A DNA stretch of 64,000 bases. Origin: Bacteroides fragilis (GTDB lineage: Bacteria; Bacteroidota; Bacteroidia; Bacteroidales; Bacteroidaceae). The notes beneath the pieces were generated by a model. The model saw nothing but the letters and a program-made list of their open reading frames with translations. It was not told the origin of the DNA and made no database searches. The DNA is taken from contig NZ_CP018937.1 in assembly GCF_002849695.1 (NCBI RefSeq), positions 558,001 to 622,000 on the forward strand. Reading direction: 5' to 3'. Positions 30,088-38,640 of the stretch are shown piece after piece (within the stretch, counting starts at the first letter, position 1; every line of letters starts with the position of its first letter). Made by a program: the position numbers and the translations under genes.

Positions 30088-31347
30088 TTATCTGCGACGG
30101 CGGGGACGTTCGGCACGCTCCTCCGTTTCCGCAGGCCGGTGTTCCTCCTCCCCGGGAGCGTCCTCCGGTGTGTCTGTGGGTTTCGGACCTTCCATCTCAC
30201 TCTCAATCAGTTCGAGCAGTTCCCGATTGCTTGTCGAGCGGGTGACACGGACGGACAACGCTTCCTGTTCAATGTAGCTGCGTATCATTGCACGCAGCTC
30301 CTGTCCCTCCTCGGTCTTGTCACCGAGGTCCTGCCTCCTGAGCTCGTCATAATATTCAAGAAGATCGTCCAGGGAAATTCCTGTCCCGTCCTGGACATTG
30401 TCCTTGTTGTCCTTCGTACGGCGGTCGAACGAGAAGGAGGAGGTATCTTCTTTCGGCAGTTCGTCGGACAACTGTTGTATGACCTCTTTCATCTCGTCCG
30501 TCTCCATAAGCCGCATGCCGTAAATGCCGTCGCACTGTTTAAGGAATTCAACGGTGGCACCCAGATGATAACGGGTATAGCGGTAAATGATTTCCGGAAT
30601 ACGGGGCGCTCCCAGCAAGGCGGTCAGCTCCTCCCTGGTCAGAGGTTCAGGGTCGGATTCATTGTCGATGGAAAACAGGTATTCGGTTTTGGCCCCGTTA
30701 CGCCGTTTTTCTATTTCCACGGGATAGGCGTCGTACACCGATGAAACCGGACACGGATAAGACGGGTTCTTGGCCAGCTTCTTGCTCCAGAGTTTGAACT
30801 TCCGCTCGTCCAGATCCTTGAACTGGGCGTGCGAGAGGGTCATCATCTGTACTCCCTTGGCACGCTCGCCCAGGTCAAAGATATAGAGGCAGTGCCCGTA
30901 GTTGTACTTCAAGCCGCCACCGAACGAACCGCCGGCGATTTTTTCTGCCAGTTTCTCATCCCCGGCCTCTTTTGCGGCTTCTACGGCCAGACGCCGGTAA
31001 GTTTCGATGGGATCGACACTGTATCCGGCATCGGTGGCGCGGGTGACGGTGACATACATCTTCTGGGGCTTGTTTCCGGTTGTGGGCTTTTCCAGTTCCA
31101 GCAGCAACTGGTGAACCGGATACTCATAACCGGGCCGGGCCGGTGAACCGTCCGGATTGGGGGCGATGGGAAGGACACGCAGACGATAGGTCCCGAATTT
31201 GTCCATGCGGAAGAATTCCGTGCGGGCGAACGCCCTGTTCTCTTCCTGGGCACGCTGCTGTGCCTCCTGATACGATTCCTGGACACCGAGGAACATCTCC
31301 TCGACAGACATGCCTTCCATGCCGTTGTTCTTTTCTTCTTCTTGCAT
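30088..31347 (-). CDS. Single-stranded DNA-binding protein (T4 gp32-like)
   Basis: The 419-residue protein shows the gp32-like pattern near residues 45-85 (F-F-R-M-D-K-F-G-T-Y-R-L-R-V-L-P) and again at P-S-Y-P-C-P-V-S-S-V-Y-D-A-Y-P-V. It ends in a long acidic region with a final run of arginines. It would coat ssDNA for the phage helicase, primase and polymerase. The acidic tail is the usual docking site for partners. Start at 31,347 or at an internal ATG (31,320). It is the first gene of the replication/recombination operon and is preceded by a -7-like box at 31,552-31,559. Confidence 0.75.
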   Translation of the reverse strand: MQEEEKNNGMEGMSVEEMFLGVQESYQEAQQRAQEENRAFARTEFFRMDKFGTYRLRVLPIAPNPDGSPARPGYEYPVHQLLLELEKPTTGNKPQKMYVTVTRATDAGYSVDPIETYRRLAVEAAKEAGDEKLAEKIAGGSFGGGLKYNYGHCLYIFDLGERAKGVQMMTLSHAQFKDLDERKFKLWSKKLAKNPSYPCPVSSVYDAYPVEIEKRRNGAKTEYLFSIDNESDPEPLTREELTALLGAPRIPEIIYRYTRYHLGATVEFLKQCDGIYGMRLMETDEMKEVIQQLSDELPKEDTSSFSFDRRTKDNKDNVQDGTGISLDDLLEYYDELRRQDLGDKTEEGQELRAMIRSYIEQEALSVRVTRSTSNRELLELIESEMEGPKPTDTPEDAPGEEEHRPAETEERAERPRRRR

Positions 31348-31551
31348 AAACGCTTGGTTTTATGGATTAAAAATGCCCGAAGAGTGCGACACGGCAGGCC
31401 CGTATCGCAAAGAAACTGGTTACAGGACAGACGGGTTCGGTTGCACCGTCCGTATTCACTTGACAATATAGGGAGAGGATATCCCGCCGACCGTATCCTG
31501 GCCGGATACTCATTTTACAATATGGAAAGGTCTTGCAGCGACTGTGGAATA

Positions 31552-31559
31552 CAAAGTTA
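31552..31559 (-). promoter_or_regulatory. Possible -7 box of the replication operon
   Basis: The minus strand reads TAACTTTG, a TAnnTTTG match, about 200 bases before the ssDNA-binding protein gene. No TTTG sits at the usual -33 distance. The rest of the 31,348-31,625 gap shows no other feature. Confidence 0.4.
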
Positions 31560-31625
31560 GACAAATGCTCCCGAACAGCCATACATGCATATGAATGTTT
31601 GCGCCAGCCATTGTCCGTCAATGCA

Positions 31626-32120
31626 TTACCATTTCATTTTAAGTATGTTTTTAATCTCCCCGGGCAGTTTGTCACTGCCCGGCCCATTCCGTCTTTCAAA
31701 GAGCAGCTTCCTGCGGTTTTGACGGATATACTCTTCCGTCTTGCGACGGCGTATGCCCTCGTAATAGGTTTTACGTCCGGGCGTAAGCCGTTTGCCCCGC
31801 CGGCAGTAAACCCCGTTCCGGCGGTATTCATCCAGATAGCGGCTGAATTTCGCCTTTCTGAACGAAGGGTCTTTCGACGCCTCCGCAACCAGTTCGATGA
31901 CATGCCAGTCCGGTTCGAAAGGCTGTTGCCGGTCATACAGCCTGCGGAGCAGATGGTAAACCACCGGCATCTCATAACGGAGCATGAACCCTATCCGGGT
32001 CTGGTCGAAGGGGAAACGTTTAAACGTCCCCTGCGGTCTTCCGTCTTCTCGCTTTCGGGGATTCGTTCCCCGGAAAGACGGTTTCTTCTGCGGCTGCCGC
32101 CGGATCCTTTTCTGTTTCAT
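31626..32120 (-). CDS. Basic hypothetical phage protein
   Basis: From the ATG at 32,120 the protein has 164 residues, is strongly basic (runs such as R-R-G-K-R and R-R-R-K) and has no membrane segment. The middle (F-D-Q-T-R-I-G-F-M-L-R-Y-E-M-P) is the least biased part. It may bind nucleic acid or act in assembly. It overlaps the end of a small gene at 32,020-32,232 by 101 bases, and both begin M-K-Q-K. I do not recognise it. Confidence 0.55.
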   Translation of the reverse strand: MKQKRIRRQPQKKPSFRGTNPRKREDGRPQGTFKRFPFDQTRIGFMLRYEMPVVYHLLRRLYDRQQPFEPDWHVIELVAEASKDPSFRKAKFSRYLDEYRRNGVYCRRGKRLTPGRKTYYEGIRRRKTEEYIRQNRRKLLFERRNGPGSDKLPGEIKNILKMKW

Positions 32121-32232
32121 GATACTGTTGGCTGTTGTCGGGTGAAATATTCTCTCGGGCGGGAACGGACCTGCGTTCCGCAATTCTGCGGCGACTTTCG
32201 ATGTCACCGTTTACATTAATCTTCTGTTTCAT
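32020..32232 (-). CDS. Small hypothetical phage protein
   Basis: The 70-residue polar protein starts two bases after the fibre gene stop, which favours translation by coupling. It is rich in Arg and Glu and low in hydrophobic residues, so it is probably disordered. It overlaps the next gene in another frame, so one of the two may be spurious. Confidence 0.4.
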   Translation of the reverse strand: MKQKINVNGDIESRRRIAERRSVPARENISPDNSQQYHETEKDPAAAAEETVFPGNESPKARRRKTAGDV

Positions 32233-32234
32233 GG

Positions 32235-34817
32235 CTATACGAAATATGTAAAGTTGAGTTCCACATTGGCATTGTACATACCGCGCTCATAAAGCTGTAT
32301 CCTTCGCGAGCCGCCGTAAATGGTGAACGATACCCCACGGTTGTACTTATGGTCATCATTCCAGTCAGTGGCGGTGCAGCGCACACTGTACCGGGGTGGT
32401 TGTATTTTGTTGGGGATGACCGCCACGATACCTCCCCAGTTGTTTCCGTCCCTGTTGGCCGTATTGACGGCACCCTGTATGGAAACGATGTTCCCGATTT
32501 GGCGGACGAAGAGCGACTGTGTGTTGGTACCCGATCCGCTGTTCTCCATCTGTACCCATCCTGTATCCGCAAGCAACGGCTGATACTCCTCGGCATAAGC
32601 GGCTCCGAGAGCACGGCAGGCCTGCCGTCTGGCCTCCGCCGTTGGCAGCAGAAGGTCGGACAGCTTGCTGTCCCGGCGCAGGTAATCCCTGACAATCTCA
32701 TTCTTGGAGAGTACGTTCAACTTGCCCTGCAGGAACTGTTGTGCCTCCGAGGTGCTCTTTCCCTGCCGGACTAAAAAATTGATATAATCCTGGAACAGAT
32801 TCTCAAGGGTGGCGAAACGGGCGTCGGCACCCGCCTTTGTATAGAGGTTCAGGTTCGTGGCGACGGTCTCCTTTTCGGAAGCGCTGTAGCCTCCCAACAG
32901 CCGGTCAGCCTTCTTTTTGAGTTCCCCCACTACCTGTGAGGTCATCACATACCCCTCGACCTGTGCGTGTGAGGTGCCGTTACTGTCGGTATATGCAAAA
33001 GAACCGGTGGTAATGGCCTGTAATTTATCCCGAAGCCCGGCCGTGAAGACAATGCCTTGATAGGCAGAGTCCGTACCGAGCTTGCCGGCCATCATCGTGT
33101 CTATCTCTGTCTTGGAATAGACTTCAAGATTTTTCCGGGCCTTGTTCTTGTCAGAAAGGTCTGAAAGATTCGACAGCTTGGCAAGTTTCAAATCTCCGGT
33201 ACCTTTCCTTTCGGCATCAAGGGTGTCCCTCACGGCTGCCTGCTTTTCCGCTTTCAAAGCGGCGGCCTCTTCTGCCGGAAGCCTGTTGATCTCTTCAGCG
33301 GTCAGACGTACCAGTTCTTTCAACCCTTCGGAGGTCTTCAGGAAGACTTCACCGGCTTCCGTTTTGGAATAGACGTCGAGATTCTTCCGGGCGGCGGATT
33401 TGTCCATGATATCGGACAGGTTCTCATCGGCTGAAAGCTTCATTTTCAGTGCGGCACGGACAGCCCCCGCCGTAACATAGCCGTCACCGCCTCCCGTAAG
33501 CTCCCCGGTGGTGATGGCCGCAAGTTTCTTTTTGTATTCGGTGGTGAAATCCTCGGTGGAAAGCTGCTTTCCCTTGACGGCATCCACCTTCTTCGACATC
33601 TCCCCGGCAAAGGCCGTGACGCTCACATAGGTGTCCGATACGGATTTCCCGTTGATCTTAAGCGTGCCGAGCACATCCACCGAGCCGGAAGGGGCAAGCA
33701 CAATATCCCCCAATGTGTTCCGCAGGATAAAGCGGTAATCGTCCGTGGTATCAAAACCTGCCATTGCGAGTACGGAGGCGGCACTGTCCCGCCAGGTGAC
33801 CAGATTGGTGAGCCTGGCATTGTCTTTCGTATAGGCGGTATTCTGAAGGTCGATCCCACGTCCGGCATTCTGCACGACGAACAGCCCGCCCGCCCGTACG
33901 GTGGCGGTACGGCCGGTTACTTCCAGGACCGGGCTGCTTCCGGATTTCCCGTCATGTACGGCAAAGTTGCGGTATCTTGTTCCGCCTCCCTGCGCACCGT
34001 AATAATTGATACGGACACAGCCCTCATCTGTCGTATCCGAAGTGTTATAGATATCGGAACCTTTGATACGGATTGCCCCGATACGGGCGCTATCACCCAG
34101 TGAGGTACCGTAAGAGATCCCGTCTTCCGTTATACGTACCAGTTCCTTGCCCTGCTTCATGAAACTGAAGCCGCCGTCTGTGCGGATGATAATTTCACTG
34201 ACCGGCAATCCGTGCAGATAAGCGCCAAGCGAGATGCCGCCGTCAGTTTTGACGACACCTTTGAGCATATAGCCGTTTTCCCCGCTGACAGAAACGGCGG
34301 TTCTGGAATTGATTTCTTTCTGTCCGGTAAGGGTGCCGGCCAGTACCAGGTCCTTCTTGACGGTCTGCCGGGTGAAAGGCGTGTCCAGCAGTACGGCATA
34401 ACGCCCGAAGAATTTATCAATAAAACGGGGGGCATAATTTTCTGTAACTTCAATGCTTACAGGCAATTTACCCGTAACAGGATCGGTCGTTTCAGGTATG
34501 GCCTTCGCTCCGGCACACAGGTAGCAAGTACGTCCGCGTTTGTTGACATCATTGGCATAGACCACCGACTCATGCCTGTTGGCCTCGTAAATATAATAAG
34601 GATAGACGGCATCAGCGGCTCCCTCAAAACGGCGGACCTTACCGCCGAGCCACACATATCCCGGTGAGATACGGGGACCGTCCGGCTCGCAGCCCGAGAT
34701 GATGAAATCCGAACAGCTGTCAAAAACGGCGCTCATGCTGAGGGCAAGTTCCTGCAGGTTCAGGATGTCATCGGAATAAGTGTACCGTCCGCCGGTCTCT
34801 GCGATATATTCTTTCAT
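32235..34817 (-). CDS. Phage tail fibre protein
   Basis: The 860-residue protein begins with a baseplate-attachment type region. Beta-rich stretches follow, then a repeated element (N-L-S-D-I-M-D-K-S-A-A-R-K-N-L near 490 and N-L-S-D-L-S-D-K-N-K-A-R-K-N-L near 560, each followed by V-Y-S-K-T-E), as in fibres built of repeated shaft modules. The C-terminal 130 residues (from about L-A-D-T-G-W-V-Q) form a distinct tip domain with R-Q-I-G-N-I-V-S-I-Q-G-A-V, probably the receptor-binding end. It is the last large gene of the structural operon, four bases overlapping its neighbour. Confidence 0.8.
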   Translation of the reverse strand: MKEYIAETGGRYTYSDDILNLQELALSMSAVFDSCSDFIISGCEPDGPRISPGYVWLGGKVRRFEGAADAVYPYYIYEANRHESVVYANDVNKRGRTCYLCAGAKAIPETTDPVTGKLPVSIEVTENYAPRFIDKFFGRYAVLLDTPFTRQTVKKDLVLAGTLTGQKEINSRTAVSVSGENGYMLKGVVKTDGGISLGAYLHGLPVSEIIIRTDGGFSFMKQGKELVRITEDGISYGTSLGDSARIGAIRIKGSDIYNTSDTTDEGCVRINYYGAQGGGTRYRNFAVHDGKSGSSPVLEVTGRTATVRAGGLFVVQNAGRGIDLQNTAYTKDNARLTNLVTWRDSAASVLAMAGFDTTDDYRFILRNTLGDIVLAPSGSVDVLGTLKINGKSVSDTYVSVTAFAGEMSKKVDAVKGKQLSTEDFTTEYKKKLAAITTGELTGGGDGYVTAGAVRAALKMKLSADENLSDIMDKSAARKNLDVYSKTEAGEVFLKTSEGLKELVRLTAEEINRLPAEEAAALKAEKQAAVRDTLDAERKGTGDLKLAKLSNLSDLSDKNKARKNLEVYSKTEIDTMMAGKLGTDSAYQGIVFTAGLRDKLQAITTGSFAYTDSNGTSHAQVEGYVMTSQVVGELKKKADRLLGGYSASEKETVATNLNLYTKAGADARFATLENLFQDYINFLVRQGKSTSEAQQFLQGKLNVLSKNEIVRDYLRRDSKLSDLLLPTAEARRQACRALGAAYAEEYQPLLADTGWVQMENSGSGTNTQSLFVRQIGNIVSIQGAVNTANRDGNNWGGIVAVIPNKIQPPRYSVRCTATDWNDDHKYNRGVSFTIYGGSRRIQLYERGMYNANVELNFTYFV

Positions 34818-35380
34818 TGTCCTGTATTCTTGTTAGGTGTATATTCTTCTTCGTCAATCCTGATCAGATAGGTCTTGCCGGCCGTCTTGTAAGTATTCAC
34901 CACATAGGAGAGCATATAGACCAGCTCGTGCGGTGATATGGTGACGGGCGGGACACAGACCACAAAGCTGACCTTGTTGATAAGTTTCTCCTCTATCAGC
35001 AGGTAGAACGGACGGGGCCGCTCCGCATCATTATCTGATATGATCTGTTCCCCATTGTACCAGATGGTACAGGGACGCTGGTATTCCGCACCCTCATGGT
35101 AGAGGTCCACACCGACACTCTCACTGTCCCTGATAAGGATACGGTCCTTGCCGTCCCTGATGTATTTGCCGAACTTGTAGTTCAGAAACCATTCGAAGTA
35201 GATTACCTGGGAAGTCATCCGTGCCCGGATATGCATCTCTTTCGTGAAATCACGGAACCGCTCATTGGTGCATTGCAACGGATAAAGGCAGCTCTGCACG
35301 AACAGGATGAACCTGCGTCCCGACAGGTAATGCGGAACCAGGCGGTTCACGGTACGGTCTATGGACAGCTTATATCTCAT
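34814..35380 (-). CDS. Phage baseplate/tail-associated protein, unknown
   Basis: The 188-residue protein is rich in Arg, Tyr and Phe, with no membrane helix. It lies between the fibre gene and the baseplate J-like genes with 4- and 11-base overlaps, as expected for a wedge or fibre-connector subunit. The C-terminal part ends R-I-D-E-E-E-Y-T-P-N-K. Not recognised as a named family. Confidence 0.6.
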   Translation of the reverse strand: MRYKLSIDRTVNRLVPHYLSGRRFILFVQSCLYPLQCTNERFRDFTKEMHIRARMTSQVIYFEWFLNYKFGKYIRDGKDRILIRDSESVGVDLYHEGAEYQRPCTIWYNGEQIISDNDAERPRPFYLLIEEKLINKVSFVVCVPPVTISPHELVYMLSYVVNTYKTAGKTYLIRIDEEEYTPNKNTGQ

Positions 35381-35798
35381 GGTTTTCTATTTTTAAAATG
35401 ATGGCTTCACGGAAATTTGGCAGCCCGTCCTCCTCATCCTTCCCGGAGGACTCCTTCAGATATCCTGATGCGGTATAAGCCATACGGGCAATGCGTTGTG
35501 GCGGCTGTATATGGCCGTCGGTGTCATGGCTGGCGATGAAAACCCCTTGTTCGGGAACGGCATGCCCGTCGATATGGACATCGGTCACATGCTTTGCCCG
35601 CCGTATGGCATCCGTCAGGCGGGAAACGTAGACGGCGGCATCGAAATCGATATCCATCATGTAGGCATTCAACTGCTCTTCAATGGAGTCGTACACTTCT
35701 GATTCGGGTACGGCCCCGTCATGAAAGACCGTAAGGTGGGGAATCAGCACGTCGCCCTTGGTTGAGATGACCTCCACGCGTGTACCGGCGAATTTCAA
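35370..35798 (-). CDS. Baseplate J-like protein, C-terminal part (possible frameshift)
   Basis: The 142-residue frame starts with TTG at 35,798, overlapping the previous stop. It continues the sense of the previous gene: translated upstream of the TTG, the same frame reads P-K-E-L-A-P-I-N-A-Y-I-N-K-L-K-F-A-G-T, which looks like real coding sequence and overlaps the out-of-frame tail of the upstream gene. Its G-T-R-V-E-V-I-S and L-T-V-F-H-D-G segments fit the C-terminal domain of baseplate J-like proteins. It is likely one protein with 35,795-36,262. Confidence 0.6.
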   Translation of the reverse strand: MKFAGTRVEVISTKGDVLIPHLTVFHDGAVPESEVYDSIEEQLNAYMMDIDFDAAVYVSRLTDAIRRAKHVTDVHIDGHAVPEQGVFIASHDTDGHIQPPQRIARMAYTASGYLKESSGKDEEDGLPNFREAIILKIENHEI

Positions 35799-36262
35799 TT
35801 TGTTGATATAGGCGTTGATAGGCGCCAGTTCTTTCGGGGTATGGCAGAAAGGCTGCCTTTTGCACCGGTGGCCACTTTCAGGATAAGTTTACTGTCCAGG
35901 TTCTGGTCGTCTGTGCTCTCCATATAGGAAACTTGCGTGACGATGCGTTTGGTCTCGTCGATATTGGCATAGCCGAAGGCCAGGCCGTCTTCCCGTACCG
36001 TCAGCTCATCTCCCTGCTGATACTGCAACAGGGCGTTGGCATAATAGGCGGGAGTACCGTTGATGCGTCCGTTAATGGCTTCGGAAATATCCACGGCAAA
36101 GACATCCAGCAGGGATTCGAAACTGTATATGACAGCGGCCACTACCCACAGGATTCCGTTCATGACGGACATCTTGGAATCACTGGCGAACTCTGTCAGT
36201 TCCAGCCGCCGGTTCCGTTCCGCTACGGCCTCGTTGTATATTTCCTTTATTGTACGGCTCAT
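35795..36262 (-). CDS. Baseplate J-like protein, N-terminal part (possible frameshift)
   Basis: The 155-residue frame resembles the N-terminal half of Bacteroides phage baseplate J-like wedge proteins. It starts with a helical E-I-Y-N-E-A-V-A-E-R-N and then a long helix with a central F-E-S-L-L-D-V-F-A. The last 15 residues (R-K-N-W-R-L-S-T-P-I-S-T-N) lose this character, and the next frame (35,370-35,798) takes over. The shift point is near the C4 run at 35,836-35,839. Confidence 0.65.
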   Translation of the reverse strand: MSRTIKEIYNEAVAERNRRLELTEFASDSKMSVMNGILWVVAAVIYSFESLLDVFAVDISEAINGRINGTPAYYANALLQYQQGDELTVREDGLAFGYANIDETKRIVTQVSYMESTDDQNLDSKLILKVATGAKGSLSAIPRKNWRLSTPISTN

Positions 36263-37191
36263 TACACTGTATAGATTTTATTGTTGATGATAAATTCCCA
36301 CGCTCCACCTTCGTTCCAGCTTTCCTCATGCAGAATGACCCATACCGCCTCCATGCCCGATGTGATACGGTAACGTCCGGTCGTTTCATCCCGCCCGGGT
36401 TCCTTATAGGTTCCCGTCGGGGCTGTCGGCAATGTCATGCGGCAATTACGTCTGTTTCCGTAATGCTCCACAATGCTTGTCAGGTATTTGTCTATGACGG
36501 CCGGCTTTATCCGCGCTCCGGACAGGTCGAGCTCCATCAGGTTATGGCACCCGGCAAGCGGAACGAGGTTGTCCGTCATTATCCCCGAGAGATCGATCCG
36601 GTAAGTTCCGGACAGAATCCCGAAGCTGTCCAATGCGGGTGTGCAGTCCCGGAGGATCAGCTCCTCCACGTGCAGCGGACGGAGTAAAACAACGGACGAA
36701 GGTTGCAGTCCGCTCCAATCCATATACCGGAATTCGGCATCGGTAAACCAGCGGATCTTGCGGCTCCGGCGCACCCGCCTGTCAAAAGTATGGCGCAGCG
36801 TGCATGGCGTATGGCCAAGAATGACGGTCTCCACAGCACTGTCGTCCCCCCAGTCAACTTCCAGCGTCCCCGTTCCTGACACCTTGCACTCTGCGGAGAC
36901 CAATGCCGGCGGGAGCAGGAAGGCTGCCGTGAACGGACCGGTGAAATATTTGGGATAGACGTGCCGCTCCCCGTTGGAGGGGACGATGCCGTGCATTTCG
37001 TTATAGGCGACCACGTCGGCATTGATGACAAAGCCGTCGGTATATGCCAGTTCCTGTCCGGAACAGAGTTCTGTTTCCAGCGAGAGGGCAGGATTGTTGA
37101 CCAGCAGGTCCACGATTCCCTCGACACTTCCATACAGGTGCAGGGCTACATCATAGATGTTCTGTCCTGCAACGACGCGGTAACTACCCAT
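36262..37191 (-). CDS. Baseplate protein with LysM-like N-terminal domain
   Basis: The 309-residue protein starts with a LysM-like motif (V-V-A-G-Q-N-I-Y-D-V-A-L-H-L-Y-G-S-V-E-G), as in gp53-like baseplate wedge proteins that bind peptidoglycan or act as structural adaptors. The later half has a regular L-x-x-L-x-L pattern (residues 170-230), perhaps a small solenoid. It overlaps the neighbouring genes by a single base and eight bases. Confidence 0.75.
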   Translation of the reverse strand: MGSYRVVAGQNIYDVALHLYGSVEGIVDLLVNNPALSLETELCSGQELAYTDGFVINADVVAYNEMHGIVPSNGERHVYPKYFTGPFTAAFLLPPALVSAECKVSGTGTLEVDWGDDSAVETVILGHTPCTLRHTFDRRVRRSRKIRWFTDAEFRYMDWSGLQPSSVVLLRPLHVEELILRDCTPALDSFGILSGTYRIDLSGIMTDNLVPLAGCHNLMELDLSGARIKPAVIDKYLTSIVEHYGNRRNCRMTLPTAPTGTYKEPGRDETTGRYRITSGMEAVWVILHEESWNEGGAWEFIINNKIYTV

Positions 37192-37885
37192 GGCTGTCCT
37201 CCTTCTCCTCGGTTTCCAGGAACAGTTCTCCTGTCACCGAATCTATATAGGCATTCCTGATGATGATTTTGTCGGAAGTAAATTCAGCCTGCAGTTTGGC
37301 GGCGAGCCCGTTGTTCTCCATATTGGAATGCAGGAAGTCAATCAGCCCCACACCGGTGGTCGGATGCTGGTACAAGTTTCCGGCGGCGGCTTTCAAAAGG
37401 AAAGTTTCGTTCTGCACCTTAGAGGCGCCAATACCAAAATCCGTCTCTTCCCCGCTGTAAATGACCAGGCAGTCCTCCTCGAGCAGCAGGTTATAGATCC
37501 CCTCATCGTTCAAGGCATAAAGCGAGGCGGGGGTGACCGTCTCCCTTGTCCCGTTTTCGTTCTCTCTCATGACGGGAAACCAATGCCTGCCGTCAACTGC
37601 ACCACGTACATATTCGACACCCCCCGAACCGCTTTTCATGGCGATACGCACTTTCAGCAGGCGTATGTCTGCTACATAGGGAATGTGGATATGGATACCC
37701 CTTGCATCACTGTATGATGCAAGGAAATCTACCGGTACGGCTATCTCCCCGTAACGGCAGGCCGCATTGCCGGCACCCTCCACACTGTCAAACAGGTGGA
37801 AGTCGTAGAAGGTTTTTCCGGCAATCTGTCCGGAAGTCTCCACTTCTCCATATTCGGCATCCATTATGATATCTTGTCTGGGCAT
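37184..37885 (-). CDS. Baseplate protein (gp25-like or wedge-associated)
   Basis: From the ATG at 37,885 the protein has 233 residues. The last third (G-N-L-Y-Q-H-P-T-T-G-V-G-L-I-D-F-L) resembles baseplate wedge proteins of Bacteroides phages, and the first part (about 15-100) is beta-rich. A longer GTG-started frame runs to 37,933 through a terminator-like hairpin and is less likely. A putative late promoter (37,943-37,951) and hairpin (37,896-37,930) precede it. Confidence 0.6.
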   Translation of the reverse strand: MPRQDIIMDAEYGEVETSGQIAGKTFYDFHLFDSVEGAGNAACRYGEIAVPVDFLASYSDARGIHIHIPYVADIRLLKVRIAMKSGSGGVEYVRGAVDGRHWFPVMRENENGTRETVTPASLYALNDEGIYNLLLEEDCLVIYSGEETDFGIGASKVQNETFLLKAAAGNLYQHPTTGVGLIDFLHSNMENNGLAAKLQAEFTSDKIIIRNAYIDSVTGELFLETEEKEDSHG

Positions 37886-37895
37886 GTGCTGATAC

Positions 37896-37930
37896 AAAAA
37901 TCCCCGGCCATACCAAGAGTACGGCCGGGG
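37896..37930 (-). terminator. Intrinsic terminator or leader attenuator
   Basis: On the minus strand CCCCGGCC and GGCCGGGG (37,930-37,923 and 37,909-37,902) pair around a 13-nt loop, followed by A and then T5 (37,900-37,896). It lies between the promoter-like CTACTCTTT at 37,943-37,951 and the ATG at 37,885, so it could end upstream transcripts or attenuate this one. Confidence 0.7.
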
Positions 37931-37942
37931 CACTCTTTACAT

Positions 37943-37951
37943 AAAGAGTAG
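37943..37951 (-). promoter_or_regulatory. Putative phage late promoter motif
   Basis: The minus strand reads CTACTCTTT, identical to the motif at 57,952-57,960 and 58,603-58,611. An ACTCTTTA/TAAAGAGT dyad surrounds it. Unlike the other copies it is 58 bases from the next ATG, with a hairpin between. Confidence 0.45.
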
Positions 37952-37971
37952 CGGCAGATAGAAAAATCGGT

Positions 37972-38298
37972 TTATGCCTCCTTGGAGATTTCATTGTAAA
38001 TCGCTTCCACAGTCCCCCACATATCGTCAGGCAACTCTTCGTCCGAGATTTTCTCACACGCGGCCTGCAAGTAGGCCATCTCATCAGGGGAAAACTCCAC
38101 CGGCAACGGCTGTTCTTTTTCCACATCCCATTCGATACGCTTGTCCTCCGCATTTTCGCGGAGATTGATACCCTTGCGTTCCTCGTCGCCAATTGCGATT
38201 TTGCGCAGAATCTCTTTTTTAAGGTTGAACTCCTTGAAATTGCCGCGTGCCGGCAGGAAAGTCGGCAGGTAAAGGCGGTCTTTGACGCTCAGTTCCAT
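37972..38298 (-). CDS. Hypothetical conserved phage protein
   Basis: The 108-residue acidic protein begins M-E-L-S-V-K-D-R-L-Y-L-P, followed by a helical E-F-N-L-K-K-E-I-L-R-K-I segment and a strongly acidic C-terminal half. It overlaps the previous gene by one base. I recall similar proteins in Bacteroides phages but cannot name a function. A small chaperone or decoration role would fit the location. Confidence 0.6.
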   Translation of the reverse strand: MELSVKDRLYLPTFLPARGNFKEFNLKKEILRKIAIGDEERKGINLRENAEDKRIEWDVEKEQPLPVEFSPDEMAYLQAACEKISDEELPDDMWGTVEAIYNEISKEA

Positions 38299-38591
38299 TA
38301 TGATTCTTTATTTAGGATTGATTTTTCGCGAATATCCTGTTGCATCCTGTCGAAATCCTGGAATATGGGGCCAAGCTCCCTCTCCATCGGAAAGTTGCAG
38401 GAAAGGACCCCTTGTTCCATATAGATAATTCCAACAGGCTTTATGTTGCCTTCCTCATCGGCTTCTTTTTCATTGACAGAAACATGCAGACGGCTCAGCT
38501 CGTCATTGACAACGGAATACTCCAGCATATAAAAGGCATTTTCCGTCTTCTCTTCTGCTGTCCTGGTAATAGTGACATTGGTGATATTCAT
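38298..38591 (-). CDS. Hypothetical phage protein
   Basis: The 97-residue protein starts with beta-type sequence (N-V-T-I-T-R-T) and ends with a helical, charged segment (F-D-R-M-Q-Q-D-I-R-E-K). It is the first gene after a putative promoter at 38,609-38,617 and shares a base with the next gene. The pair may encode partners. Not recognised. Confidence 0.6.
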   Translation of the reverse strand: MNITNVTITRTAEEKTENAFYMLEYSVVNDELSRLHVSVNEKEADEEGNIKPVGIIYMEQGVLSCNFPMERELGPIFQDFDRMQQDIREKSILNKES

Positions 38592-38608
38592 ATAATTTGA
38601 ATTTTAAA

Positions 38609-38617
38609 TAAGTATAG
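38609..38617 (-). promoter_or_regulatory. Putative phage late promoter motif (variant)
   Basis: The minus strand reads CTATACTTA 18 bases before the ATG at 38,591. It is close to CTATACTTT at 43,421-43,429 and to CTACTCTTT elsewhere. Confidence 0.4.
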
Positions 38618-38640
38618 GGTAAAAGTTTCTGTTCCGGTTA

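Noticed and set aside
31367..31621. 84-residue minus-strand frame upstream of the ssDNA-binding protein gene
   Set aside because: Cys/Arg-rich without pattern, and it covers the likely promoter region at 31,552-31,559.
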